Shown: positions 48,201 to 56,405 of the stretch, one piece after another
Layout: each line of letters starts with the position of its first letter
How positions within the stretch are numbered: the stretch's first letter is position 1
Position numbers and translations under genes: made by a program
Notes under the pieces: generated by a model
The model's input: only the letters and a program-made list of their open reading frames with translations
Told to the model about the DNA's origin: nothing
Database searches by the model: none
From: Aquimarina pacifica
GTDB taxonomy: Bacteria; Bacteroidota; Bacteroidia; Flavobacteriales; Flavobacteriaceae
DNA: 64,000 nt
Direction of reading: 5' to 3'
NCBI RefSeq assembly: GCF_000520955.1
Contig: NZ_JACC01000007.1
Location: forward strand, 62,001 to 126,000

Positions 48201-49470
48201 CCGTTCCTTCATTAAACGTCGCTAACGGGCCAATAAACCCTTGTCTAACGGTCGATATTTGTCTTACTGACTCTGTAATTGGTCCTGAAGCATCTATTTC
48301 TGAAGGATCCAAATCATTATTACTATTATCTGGAAATGCTCCCGAACCTGTATTAAATAATGTTGAAGGGATACTAAAATTTCCTGCATCTGGTGATTCA
48401 CCAAGATCTTGTAATGCAACTATATTACGTGCATTCGTCAATGTCTGCGTACTTGCAGCATTATTTGTTACCCAAACCTCGATCCTTGTAATCTGAATAT
48501 TATTATTTATAAAAGGATAACTCTCTAAGGCTTCATCATAATTATCTCGAAAATAATGCGATAAGAAGAAATGCCTATTTTCATCATAATCCAACGCAAA
48601 AACTTCAAAATCTTCTACTGTACCACCTCCTTCAACACTTACTGATTTTGTTTCAGAACGCTGCTCAGAAAACACTCCTGTTATTGTAGTTCTACCGAAC
48701 TGGAATCCCATTTTAACCCCAAAAAGACTCTGGGCACCCTGAATTAATGAGCTGTTAATAGGCATGCTTACGTTACCCACTTCTATACTCTGTATTATAT
48801 CGTCTTCTGTAGGTGTATATTCTAACTTTAATTGATTCTGAAAATCAAAAGTAGATTCTGTATCATAATTGGCTGTCACCTGTAACCTTGTTCCTATTTT
48901 TCCTAATAAGCTCAAACTAATTCTTTGATCAAAATCAAAGGTAAAATTACTCTGATTTCGAGGTGAAAATGCAGGATTGTCTTGTTTGGTATATAACAAT
49001 CCTAAATCCATTTCTACAGATCCTTGGGGAATAATTTCTATTTCACTTCCCCCGAAAACCGATTCAAAAAAATTAGAATTCACATAAAATATAGGAAGTA
49101 AATTTTTTCGCTTTTCTTCACTACCATCCTGTTTACCACTGAAGGCTGCAATTTTTTCTTTAAAATAAGCTTTGCGTTGTTCTTCTTCTACCAGGGCCTC
49201 AAATTCTGCTGGGGTTAAAAACAACGGATATTTTACATTAAAATCACCCAGCATTTCCCTATAAATATATCTATTGGTAATAGGATCATATTCATATTTA
49301 GCAATAATACTATTTGGATCTGGTAAGGAAATCTCGCCCATAGAAAACGTAGTACTTGTAGAATCGCGAACAGTTTCATTTTCCTGACCATGCAAAATAC
49401 TACTACCAAGCATCATCAAGCATACTAATATCCTAAAAAAACCAAAGTGTAAATAACTAGAAGAACTCAA
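42214..49470 (-). CDS. sprA: SprA (Sov), type IX secretion system outer-membrane translocon
   Basis: This 2418-residue protein forms the giant single-chain beta-barrel channel through which T9SS cargo crosses the outer membrane; it is also needed for gliding motility in gliding species. A signal peptide (to SILHGQ, ~29) is followed by the conserved N-terminal block (DPITNRYIYREMLGDFNVKYPLFLTPAEFEALV). Many transmembrane strands follow, such as FDFDQRISLSLLGKIGTRLQVTANYDTE in pieces, and the end is TTIRGGFTLRYNFGN. A lysine-rich loop (~1925-1965, RKSTKRKKSKDKK) lies in the second half. Length and order match Flavobacterium SprA (~2400). ruvA ends 5 bases upstream, so the two are co-transcribed. 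Confidence 0.96.
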   Translation of the reverse strand: MSSSSYLHFGFFRILVCLMMLGSSILHGQENETVRDSTSTTFSMGEISLPDPNSIIAKYEYDPITNRYIYREMLGDFNVKYPLFLTPAEFEALVEEEQRKAYFKEKIAAFSGKQDGSEEKRKNLLPIFYVNSNFFESVFGGSEIEIIPQGSVEMDLGLLYTKQDNPAFSPRNQSNFTFDFDQRISLSLLGKIGTRLQVTANYDTESTFDFQNQLKLEYTPTEDDIIQSIEVGNVSMPINSSLIQGAQSLFGVKMGFQFGRTTITGVFSEQRSETKSVSVEGGGTVEDFEVFALDYDENRHFFLSHYFRDNYDEALESYPFINNNIQITRIEVWVTNNAASTQTLTNARNIVALQDLGESPDAGNFSIPSTLFNTGSGAFPDNSNNDLDPSEIDASGPITESVRQISTVRQGFIGPLATFNEGTDYAILENAKKLGTNEYTLNTQLGYISLNQRLNNDEVLAVAFQYTVGGKVFQVGEFANDGVDATVGESTETDDVAAGSSQSLVVRMLKSPIVDVTRPMWDLMMKNIYNTGAYSLEQNDFVLNILYSNPSPVNYITAAEGSSLALPEDVEQTTLLKVFNLDRLNTNNDPVQGGDGFFDYTSGITVDTQNGRIIFTTVEPFGEHLFNKLDNGSSVTNYTNETTYNPNQEKYVFRDLYTKTKVIAEQESADKNYFQLKGRYKSSGQGGISLGAFNVPQGSVTVTAGGRVLQEGVDYTVNYQLGRVTILDEALASSDTPIEVSTENNAVFGQQTKRFTGINIEHKFSDDFIVGGTFLNLNERPITQKSSYDFEPINNTILGTNVAYATEVPFLTRMVNKLPNIDTDVPSNISLRAEAAYLIAGAPKGADFEGKVTTYIDDFEGAQTQIDISSPLSWELSSVPIGFGDPDNIASDVIIDGIESGYRRAKLSWYSIDPIFYSNSRPSGISEFDLASNATRRVFLQEIFENTDVVVGQSLAIQTLDLNYDPGTRGPYNFNPAYAPNSSDAAPDPRNNFAGITRQLTSTNFEQSNVEFIEFWLMDPFQFDDVDNPGGTIVFNLGNISEDVLRDGRKQYENGLPTSSNGESFVDTEYARVPVNQSLIYAFDSEGADRTAQDAGFDGLTDAEEKQKEEFAAFQSLDDPAADNYTYFLQADGDVLERYSNYNGVEGNSPTEVTDTNRGNTTYPTAEDVNRDNTMNTIDSYFEYEIPIFRGMDAGNDGGTGYISDVIPNVPIEVSGLQFNTRWVRFKIPIYEPDRAVNGISDYRSIRFMRMYLTGFEQPTLLRFGNMDLVRGDYRRYAVSGTGVNDPNSGINTNADGFSGDSEIFDVIVTSVSEEDTQNYATPPGVVREELNTNNNIIREDERALSLEVNQLQTGDARGVYKNFNVDMRQYENLEMFLHAESLDGQAELRDGNLVAFIRMGSDFTNNFYQIELPLQVSGSNDQSPDGVWPSNNRLNLDLSLLQKIKSAVIGNANFDSTSLVYFNANGDTPTINPGPNNSLGNLRIGVKGNPNFGDVRVMMVGVKNESGSEKSGEVWFNEMRLTDLKNQGGWAAIGSMDANIADFANISASGRVSTIGFGGIEQGPNERSLEDVKQYDLTANVNLGQLLPKKWGIQLPFNYSRGEELITPQYDPEFLDLELQARLDNITDPAEKKRVEEQSTDYTERQSFNVIGLRKERMGDAKPMPYDVENFTFSGTYNQTDHRDFEIEKSLDQNVRVGATYDFGFQPKEVEPFKKIKLLGKSKYFNLLKDFNFNLLPTSISASTNISRQYNEQIFRDITLGPDDIGLPTLYQRNFLYDWQYGINYNLTKSLSVNFTSANNRIVKNFIDENNEVDNSIDLWSGFFDIGDANTHSQQLQVNYEIPFNKIPLFKFMRATYSYSADFQWVKGSEVFKTLDDIPDLGNTVQNANVHSVNGSLDMNTLYKYVGLTKKRPGRKSTKRKKSKDKKDSNDKNEEESKSKAAPKNNTRNRRGKLSVGDKAYNTLIGLVTAVKKVNVNYQQDNGIFLPGYVREPGFVGTLKPTVGFTFGSQSEIRDIAARNGWLTLYQDFNQQYKEVEGRQLNVQATLGLLDDLKIDISANRNYSDTYTENFVVNSDLEYNSLTPNVYGNFTSSTVLIGTAFSKSDQFNSEAFEDFKNNRLIIAQRLAVERGIDPFSDSDGDGFVDADGDRDGFPDGFGGTNQAVLLPAFLAAYSGTDASKVQKGAFRDIPLPNWDIKYTGLMNIKWFKKRFKRFSMAHGYRANYTINQFQTNLEYNANNRDAVDESDNFINPMLYSNVNLTEQFSPLIRLDMEMKNSIKILAEWKKDRALSLSFDNNLLTEIQGNEYIIGLGYRLEDLTFVTRVGGRKQVIKSDLNLRADVSLRQNETLVRYLDLDNVQITAGQDIYGIKFTADYALSKNLTALLFYDHTFSEYSISTAFPQTTIRGGFTLRYNFGN

Positions 49471-49475
49471 TGTTT

Positions 49476-50057
49476 TTATAAATTTTTTAGTGCTTGTTTA
49501 ATAATATTTTCAACCGTTTCTTTAGGACTCACTCTTAAGACTTTATCAACTACTTTTTCCGCAATTTTTCTATTAAATCCGAGGGTTTCTAATGCTGATA
49601 ACGCTTCATCTTTATTAGTATTGTTTTGTGATGGAGAAACTTCGTCAATATTATAAACTTTAAGAATTTTATCTTTCAAATCTATAATAACCCTTTGTGC
49701 CGTTTTTGCGCCAATACCTTTGATTGACTGAATTGTTGCAACATCATTAGAAGCAATCGCTTCTTTTATTTGATCTGGGTGCAAGGATGACAACATGGTT
49801 CTTGCTGTGCTAGCACCTATCCCAGAAACAGAAATTAAAAGTCTAAAGATTTCTCTTTCTGACTTCTCTGCAAAACCAAATAGTGTATGAGAATCCTCTT
49901 TAACTTGTAAGTGTGTATAGAGCTGTAGTGCTTCTCCTTCAGGGATTAAAGAATATGTATGTAATGAAATATGTAAAAGATACCCTACTCCATTACAATC
50001 TAGTACTACATCAGTAGGATTTTTTTCTACAAGCCTCCCTTTGATATGTGTGATCAT
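49476..50057 (-). CDS. ruvA: Holliday junction branch migration protein RuvA
   Basis: RuvA binds four-way DNA junctions as a tetramer and loads the RuvB motor during recombinational repair. The 193-residue protein has the OB-fold N-terminus (MITHIKGRLVEKNPTDVVLDCNGVGYLL), two helix-hairpin-helix motifs (SVSGIGASTARTML and SIKGIGAKTAQRVI) and the small C-terminal domain III (DEALSALETLGF). ruvB lies 8 kb away on the same strand. TACATTTG at 50081-50088 on the minus strand resembles a -7 element, but without a -33 partner. Confidence 0.96.
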   Translation of the reverse strand: MITHIKGRLVEKNPTDVVLDCNGVGYLLHISLHTYSLIPEGEALQLYTHLQVKEDSHTLFGFAEKSEREIFRLLISVSGIGASTARTMLSSLHPDQIKEAIASNDVATIQSIKGIGAKTAQRVIIDLKDKILKVYNIDEVSPSQNNTNKDEALSALETLGFNRKIAEKVVDKVLRVSPKETVENIIKQALKNL

Positions 50058-50216
50058 TTGTTAATTTGATGTTAAGCGTCCAAATGTAGTGAAATTCTTC
50101 TACATATGTTTAATAAAAACAAGCTTTACAGGATGGTTTCTAAGGGAAATTATACCCTTTTATTTCCTGAACAAGAATTAAATAAGCCCTTACTTAGATT
50201 ATATTTATAAACATTC

Positions 50217-52517
50217 CTATTCCATTAATTGTAACTGCAGTTCTCTTTTTTCTTTTTCTTGCGCATCAATTACAGCAACGGCTGCCATATTAATCATTTC
50301 CTCTACACTTGCTCCTAATTGTAGTATATGTACTGGCTTTCTCATACCCATCATGATAGGACCAATAGACTCAGCATTGTTTAACTCACTTATAAGCTTG
50401 TAATTACTATTTGCAGAATCTAAATTCGGAAATACTAATGTATTTACTTTTTGACCATTAAGCTTTGAAAAAGGAAATTTATCTTTTCTCATTTCTTTAT
50501 TTAATGCAAAATTCATTTGCAACCCTCCATCTACGATCATATCAGGATAATACCTATGCAAATGCGCAACAGCTTCTTGAACTTTGGCCGCTCCTGGATG
50601 TTTTGATGACCCAAAATTCGCGTATGAAATCATTGCTACAATAGGCTTTATACCAAACATTTCGATGGTTTTTGCCGTCATTTGAGCAATTTTTGCTAAC
50701 TCTCTTGACGAAGGCTCTATGTTAATAGAGGTATCACTAATAAACAGAGGACCACGATCGGTCATCATAATATTCATTGTGGCAATACGATTCACTCCTT
50801 TGGCCAATCCAATAAGGTCTAGCATCGGTTTTACAACGGTTGGGTAACTTCGAGAATACCCTGACAGTAACGCATCAGCATCTCCTTCATTTACCATCAT
50901 TGCTCCGAAATAATTACGTTCTCGCATTAATTTTTCTGCGTCATATTTCGTAATTCCTTTACGCTTATTACTTTTCCAATATTTCTTAGCGTATCTATTC
51001 TTTCGTTCGAACTCCTCATCCGCCTTTGGGTCGATTATAGTAACTTCTGATGGATCAAAGTCAATCTCCTTCATTAGTTCAATAATAATATCTTGTCGCC
51101 CTAATAATATAGGAAAACCTATTCCTTCTTCTTTTACTGTTTGAGCAGCTTTTAAGACCGCAAGATGATCTCCTTCTGTAAAAACGATTCGCTTAGGATT
51201 TGTTCGCGCTCTATCTATAAGTAGTCTCACTAGTTTATTATCGTTGCCCATACGTTCTAGCAATTCATCTTCATATTTCCCCCAATCTGTTATAGGAGCG
51301 GTAGCTACACCACTTTCTATTGCAGCTTTTGCTACTGCCGGAGGTACTTTAGACATAAGTCTTGGGTCAAATGGTTTAGGAATAATATATTCTTTCCCAA
51401 AATTTAATCGTGTTTCTCCATAGGCTATATTCACTTGTTCGGGCACAGGTTCTTTGGCCAATTCTGCCAATGCTTTTACGGCCGCCATCTTCATTTCTTC
51501 ATTAATTGCAGTTGCTCTCACATCGAGAGCTCCTCTAAAAATAAAAGGAAACCCAAGTACATTGTTTACTTGATTAGGATGATCACTTCTTCCTGTTGCC
51601 ATGATAACATCTTTTCTTGTTTTGACAGCAAGATCATATTTTATTTCAGGATCTGGATTTGCCATGGCAAAAACAATAGGATCATTTGCCATCGTTAGGA
51701 GCATATCAGGAGTCACCAAATCGGCCATTGACAAACCTATAAACACGTCTGCATAATGCATCGCATCTTTTAACTCATGAAGGTCTCGACTTGTCGCAAA
51801 CTCAGCTTTCTCCTTGGTAAGGTTCTCACGATCCTTACGGATCACTCCTTTACTATCAGTCATTACGATATTTTCTGCCTTGGCCCCAAAAGCCTTGTAC
51901 AATCTAGTACAAGAAACGGCAGCAGCTCCTGCACCGCTGACTACTATTCTAACATCTTCTATCTTTTTCTTTGTTAACTCTAATGCATTTAACAAAGCTG
52001 CTGCTGAAATAATCGCAGTGCCATGTTGATCATCATGCATTACAGGTATATCGAGCTCTTCTTTTAATCTTCTTTCTATTTCGAATGCCTCAGGAGCCTT
52101 TATATCTTCTAAGTTTATACCTCCAAATGTCGGGGCAATGTTCTTGACAGTTTCTATAAATGCATCAACATCTGTGGTATCAACCTCGATATCAAACACA
52201 TCTATATCGGCAAAAATCTTAAACAACAAGCCTTTTCCTTCCATCACAGGTTTTGAAGCTTCTGGACCTATATTACCTAGCCCCAATACAGCTGTACCAT
52301 TAGATATAACAGCTACAAGATTACCTTTTGCTGTGTATTTATATACATTGGCTTTTTCTTTTTCTATTTCTAAACAAGGTTCTGCTACTCCTGGAGAATA
52401 TGCTAATGACAGATCTCTTTGCGTTGCATACTTCTTCGTAGGCACCACTTTTATTTTACCTGGTATTGGTTTAGCATGATACACTAAAGCCTCTCTTCTT
52501 TTACTTTCGATACTCAT
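50217..52517 (-). CDS. maeB: NADP-dependent malic enzyme with phosphotransacetylase-like domain
   Basis: MaeB oxidatively decarboxylates malate to pyruvate with NADP+ in the cytoplasm. The 766-residue length is that of the hybrid class. The malic domain (~10-430) has YSPGVAEPC, the catalytic block VFDIEVDTTDVD and HDDQHGTAII, and the nucleotide motif VVSGAGAAAVSC. The C-terminal ~430-760 domain resembles phosphotransacetylase (MMVNEGDADALLSGY, VDGGLQMNFAL). In this enzyme class it is regulatory, sensing acetyl-CoA, rather than catalytic. The gene lies 159 bases upstream of ruvA. Confidence 0.95.
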   Translation of the reverse strand: MSIESKRREALVYHAKPIPGKIKVVPTKKYATQRDLSLAYSPGVAEPCLEIEKEKANVYKYTAKGNLVAVISNGTAVLGLGNIGPEASKPVMEGKGLLFKIFADIDVFDIEVDTTDVDAFIETVKNIAPTFGGINLEDIKAPEAFEIERRLKEELDIPVMHDDQHGTAIISAAALLNALELTKKKIEDVRIVVSGAGAAAVSCTRLYKAFGAKAENIVMTDSKGVIRKDRENLTKEKAEFATSRDLHELKDAMHYADVFIGLSMADLVTPDMLLTMANDPIVFAMANPDPEIKYDLAVKTRKDVIMATGRSDHPNQVNNVLGFPFIFRGALDVRATAINEEMKMAAVKALAELAKEPVPEQVNIAYGETRLNFGKEYIIPKPFDPRLMSKVPPAVAKAAIESGVATAPITDWGKYEDELLERMGNDNKLVRLLIDRARTNPKRIVFTEGDHLAVLKAAQTVKEEGIGFPILLGRQDIIIELMKEIDFDPSEVTIIDPKADEEFERKNRYAKKYWKSNKRKGITKYDAEKLMRERNYFGAMMVNEGDADALLSGYSRSYPTVVKPMLDLIGLAKGVNRIATMNIMMTDRGPLFISDTSINIEPSSRELAKIAQMTAKTIEMFGIKPIVAMISYANFGSSKHPGAAKVQEAVAHLHRYYPDMIVDGGLQMNFALNKEMRKDKFPFSKLNGQKVNTLVFPNLDSANSNYKLISELNNAESIGPIMMGMRKPVHILQLGASVEEMINMAAVAVIDAQEKEKRELQLQLME

Positions 52518-52731
52518 ATTACTTCAAGATAAATGTGCTAATAAAAATAAATTGATCTTAAACTTACGTCAAATAAATCTAAAAACACAAACATGAACAT
52601 TTGTTTTAGGATTTATTTTAGAACAAAAACCCATACAAGAACTCATCATTTGACAAATAACAAAAAACCAGACACCTCAATCTTCCTGAAAACAACATAA
52701 AAATGAAGCGGTTACACATTGTTGAGAAATT

Positions 52732-53658
52732 CTATTCTTTCAAAAAATCAATATTTCTATTCAACCCCGAGAACTTTGTTCTTTTAACAGCAGATTTCTG
52801 AAAAACTTTTGAAAAGACTTCTTGAGTAATTTCCTCCCAGTCTTTTTTTGTCATCTCAAGCAATTCAGGTTTTGGATTAAAAAGTGGTTCATTATGTGAT
52901 TTCGAAAAACGATTCCAAGGACACACATCCTGACATACATCACAACCAAACATCCAATTATCAAATTGTCCTCTATAGCTTGATGGTATTTCTTCTTTGA
53001 GTTCTATTGTAAAATATGAAATACACTTACTACCGTCTACTACGTATGGATCCACAATAGCCTGTGTTGGACATGCATCTATACAGGCTGTGCATGTACC
53101 GCAATGATCGGTAACTGGTGTATCATAATCTAATTCTAAATCTATTATTAACTCAGCAATAAAATAAAATGATCCAACTTTTTGAGTGATTAAGTTGCTA
53201 TTTTTACCAATCCAACCCAATCCACTTTTTGCCGCCCAAGCTTTATCAAGTACAGGTGCAGAATCTACAAAAGCTCTACCACTTACCTCACCGATATGGT
53301 CTGAAATAAACTCCTGAAGCTGTTTAAGTTTCCCTTTAATAACATGATGATAATCTTGCCCATAAGCATATTTTGATATCTTTGGTGATTCGGGGTCTTT
53401 CTGGGTTTGTTCAGGGAAATAATTTAATAGTAATGATATTACGCTTTTGGAATCATCAACTAATTTAGTAGGGTCAAGTCGTTTGTCAAAATGGTTTTGC
53501 ATATAAGACATTTGCCCATGCATATTATTATTCAACCATTTTTCTAATCTTGGAGCTTCTTCTTCTAGAAAGCCTGCCTTACTTATACCGCATGACAAAA
53601 AACCAAGACGCTTTGCCTCTTCCTTAATATATTGGGTATGCTTCGTTTTTTGATTCAA
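52732..53658 (-). CDS. queG: Epoxyqueuosine reductase
   Basis: QueG reduces epoxyqueuosine to queuosine in the anticodon of certain tRNAs, using cobalamin and two [4Fe-4S] clusters. The 308-residue length corresponds to the core form, without the C-terminal HEAT extension. The ferredoxin motifs are [16 protein letters not shown] and [11 protein letters not shown]. The catalytic region includes [28 protein letters not shown] in pieces ([16 protein letters not shown]). The gene stands between maeB and the GH9 gene, all on the minus strand. Confidence 0.96.
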   Translation of the reverse strand: MNQKTKHTQYIKEEAKRLGFLSCGISKAGFLEEEAPRLEKWLNNNMHGQMSYMQNHFDKRLDPTKLVDDSKSVISLLLNYFPEQTQKDPESPKISKYAYGQDYHHVIKGKLKQLQEFISDHIGEVSGRAFVDSAPVLDKAWAAKSGLGWIGKNSNLITQKVGSFYFIAELIIDLELDYDTPVTDHCGTCTACIDACPTQAIVDPYVVDGSKCISYFTIELKEEIPSSYRGQFDNWMFGCDVCQDVCPWNRFSKSHNEPLFNPKPELLEMTKKDWEEITQEVFSKVFQKSAVKRTKFSGLNRNIDFLKE

Positions 53659-53757
53659 AAAAAAGTATTTTTCTTGGTATATACATCAAAAATAGCCATT
53701 CCTTTTGAGATACTGTTCTATTTATATTATTGATACTACCTCCTACATTTTTCACCA

Positions 53758-53797
53758 TTAAAAAAGTCGACACCTTAAACAGGAATCGACTTTTTAA
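53758..53797 (-). terminator. Terminator of the GH9 gene
   Basis: A stem of 12 bp (TTAAAAAAGTCGA 53758-53770 with TCGACTTTTTAA 53786-53797, one bulged A) gives a T tract on the minus strand. It lies 49 bases after the GH9 stop. Confidence 0.8.
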
Positions 53798-53845
53798 TCA
53801 CTTTCTAATAATCAACCAAAAAGGTTTTTAGCATATATAATTAAA

Positions 53846-56131
53846 TCATTCTCGAACTAGTACTGATTCTACAGAATTACCATCTTTTTTAATACATTGT
53901 AGGATATACACTCCCGATTTTTGACCCTCAAAATTAAGCAACATTTGATCTACATTATTCTCCTGATTAACAACTTCTTTACCAAGAACATCTAAGACGA
54001 TAATTCTATGAAAATCTTTAAGATTTTGTATCGTAAGGACATCTTTAATTGGATTTGGAAACCAAATAGGTGTTGTATTCTTTGATGAAACTTCAGAAAT
54101 TACAGATTTACTACTGTTACAATTTGGTTCGATATCTGAATTAGAAAAGTAAATAGTAAACTCTTCATTCATTGATACCAAAGCAAAATTATCTCCATCC
54201 ATTGTCACATAATAAGAACCATCTAAATCTGTAAAACCAGAATTCATAATTGTTATAGACGGTTCAGTTTCGCTAAAATTATGACTCATTTTAGGAATAA
54301 AATCATTCCACCAAGCTGGGACTCCGTTGTTAGTTAACATTGAGAATTGATACAACCCATTGTTTTGTAAATTCCAGTTTACTACAAAATCAATAACATT
54401 GCTTAGATCTGGCCCTCCTGTACCTAAAACATAATTTTTGTTATATGATGTATACCCTGTTGAAGGTAAACTAGTACCTAAAGGAGTTCCAAAATCACAT
54501 GCCCTCTCAGATGAAATTGTAATTGTGCTAGATGTAGATGCATTATTGTTATCGAATGCCTGAACTCTGATTTGATACTCTTTTTTTTCTAAAGGGGTCC
54601 ATTCTAATGAATAAGGTTCTGAGGTGTCTTCTCCAAACAAAACACCATCGATCCAAAACTTAACACTACTAATATCACCATCACTATCAGCGGCTATAAC
54701 AGATAAATTTACAGATGTACCTATTGTCACGATATCGCCAGAAGCTAGTTCTGAAAACTCGACAGTTGGAGGAACATTAATTTGCCCTTGAGAAGTATAT
54801 ATTTTACCGGCTAGCCCTAAGATAAGTGAAGAATTAAAATCAATCGAAACCTCACCTTTCTGAAAATCTAGCACATCGTCATAAAACTGATCATTTCGAT
54901 CGGGCCCACCTACCATTGCACCAACAATACCATTCGTCACTCCAGAAGTAAGATCTGGTTCATTTGCTCTATGATGTGGGTGTTGGGGAGGGTTGTTACC
55001 CCAACCTGTTATATAAGAACTACCTCTTGGATTATCTCCTAAAATATAATCGATATCCGAATTTCCTACTTGCACATAATCTGTGTAGTCAAAAAATTTA
55101 GCTGCCAAAAACCCCAATCCTGCTTCTGAGGCGACATAGCGTAATGGACCAAATTGAGACAGCCAAGAAATTCCGCCCGGTGTACTATAGTTGTCATTCA
55201 AAAACCAATCAAAATTGGCGAGCACTGCATCTTGATACTTATCAATTCCTGTCAGATCATACAATTTTGCAAATGAATATAGATAAGAATTATCCCAAAC
55301 AGGAGCCCATTCGTATGTATATCCGTTTAAACCAAGCTCTCCTGGTATCTCTAACCAAGCATCAACAGGATCTAAATAGCTTTCGTCCTCTGTGGCAACA
55401 GAAAGCCATATTGCTCCCCAAATCAAATCATCATAGTAGGAGAAGCTTCTATAAAGACCATCGCCGTTGCCATTATCACTATACCCAAGGTGATCTTTTC
55501 CTAATTCGTAAATTTCGATAGCAGCTTGCAAACATTGTTCTGAATACACTAAATCTATATCCCTGTAATTCAAATACATCAATGCTAATGCCGCCGCAGT
55601 TTGGCCGCATACATCTGATGCTGGAGTAGTAGTATCAGCAACAGTTATAGGCCTGGCCCCTATTTGTGTTTCAGGAGATCCCCAAGTACTATGATCTTCT
55701 CTGCCATCACCAACATTAAAATAAAAAGTATCGATACTTGTATGTGATCTCAAAAAATAATCTGAAAAATATTTTAGTGTACTAAGTAACTTTGTAGTGG
55801 TACCTGATTGATCAAAAGATTCTCTAAATTCATAAAGTGCAAAACCCAAGGTCGCAGCACTCCATGCTTGAGGCAATCCATACTTAACATGACCACCTGC
55901 ATCGTGAAATCCACCGGTTAAGTCTTGGCCAACCTCACTACCGTCATCTATATGACATGCACCACGCCAAGAGAATACATTATCTTCGGCAACATTAGGA
56001 CCGCATTTATTAGCATCAAAGAAATAGATACTCTTTTCAAGAGCATCCTCATAGTCAAATTGAGCACTAATCGTATATGTACTCAGGGTCAAAAACAAAA
56101 ATAGGGTTTGTTTAAAAATAGAATTTTTCAT
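53846..56131 (-). CDS. GH9 family protein (endoglucanase-like) with T9SS sorting domain
   Basis: This 761-residue protein has a signal peptide (to TISAQ, ~24), a GH9 catalytic-type domain (~26-445), an Ig-like domain (~455-545; NVPPTVEFSELASGD, VKFWIDG, AFDNNN), a beta-rich module (~550-670) and a T9SS tail (~688-761; FPNPIKDVLTI, SGVYILQC). GH9 enzymes hydrolyse beta-1,4-glucans by inversion. The motif normally read as DAGD is here HDAGGHVKYG: D77 is kept but the second Asp, the usual catalytic base, is G80. The acid E427 (KGEVSIDF) and the PHHRA motif are present. It may therefore be weakly active, altered or a binder. The gene is monocistronic. Confidence 0.88.
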   Translation of the reverse strand: MKNSIFKQTLFLFLTLSTYTISAQFDYEDALEKSIYFFDANKCGPNVAEDNVFSWRGACHIDDGSEVGQDLTGGFHDAGGHVKYGLPQAWSAATLGFALYEFRESFDQSGTTTKLLSTLKYFSDYFLRSHTSIDTFYFNVGDGREDHSTWGSPETQIGARPITVADTTTPASDVCGQTAAALALMYLNYRDIDLVYSEQCLQAAIEIYELGKDHLGYSDNGNGDGLYRSFSYYDDLIWGAIWLSVATEDESYLDPVDAWLEIPGELGLNGYTYEWAPVWDNSYLYSFAKLYDLTGIDKYQDAVLANFDWFLNDNYSTPGGISWLSQFGPLRYVASEAGLGFLAAKFFDYTDYVQVGNSDIDYILGDNPRGSSYITGWGNNPPQHPHHRANEPDLTSGVTNGIVGAMVGGPDRNDQFYDDVLDFQKGEVSIDFNSSLILGLAGKIYTSQGQINVPPTVEFSELASGDIVTIGTSVNLSVIAADSDGDISSVKFWIDGVLFGEDTSEPYSLEWTPLEKKEYQIRVQAFDNNNASTSSTITISSERACDFGTPLGTSLPSTGYTSYNKNYVLGTGGPDLSNVIDFVVNWNLQNNGLYQFSMLTNNGVPAWWNDFIPKMSHNFSETEPSITIMNSGFTDLDGSYYVTMDGDNFALVSMNEEFTIYFSNSDIEPNCNSSKSVISEVSSKNTTPIWFPNPIKDVLTIQNLKDFHRIIVLDVLGKEVVNQENNVDQMLLNFEGQKSGVYILQCIKKDGNSVESVLVRE

Positions 56132-56405
56132 CTGTGTAAATTGGTTAAAGGTTTAAAAGTTTATTATTGATTATGAAAACATTGGCAATTTCTCATTTGA
56201 TTCATTAGAGTTTAAAAAAGTGCTCCAAACAAGAAAGGAAGTACGTTTTCTAATTACTAAAATTAAGATGTTTTACCAATACAACTCACCCCTGTTTTCA
56301 GGGGTATTTACAATATATGGCTTTTTATCATTTTGGACGTAAAATTAATTAAACCTAATATATGTATTGGGATTTTCGTATCTCCCGAAAGAATAAAGGC
56401 TTCAT

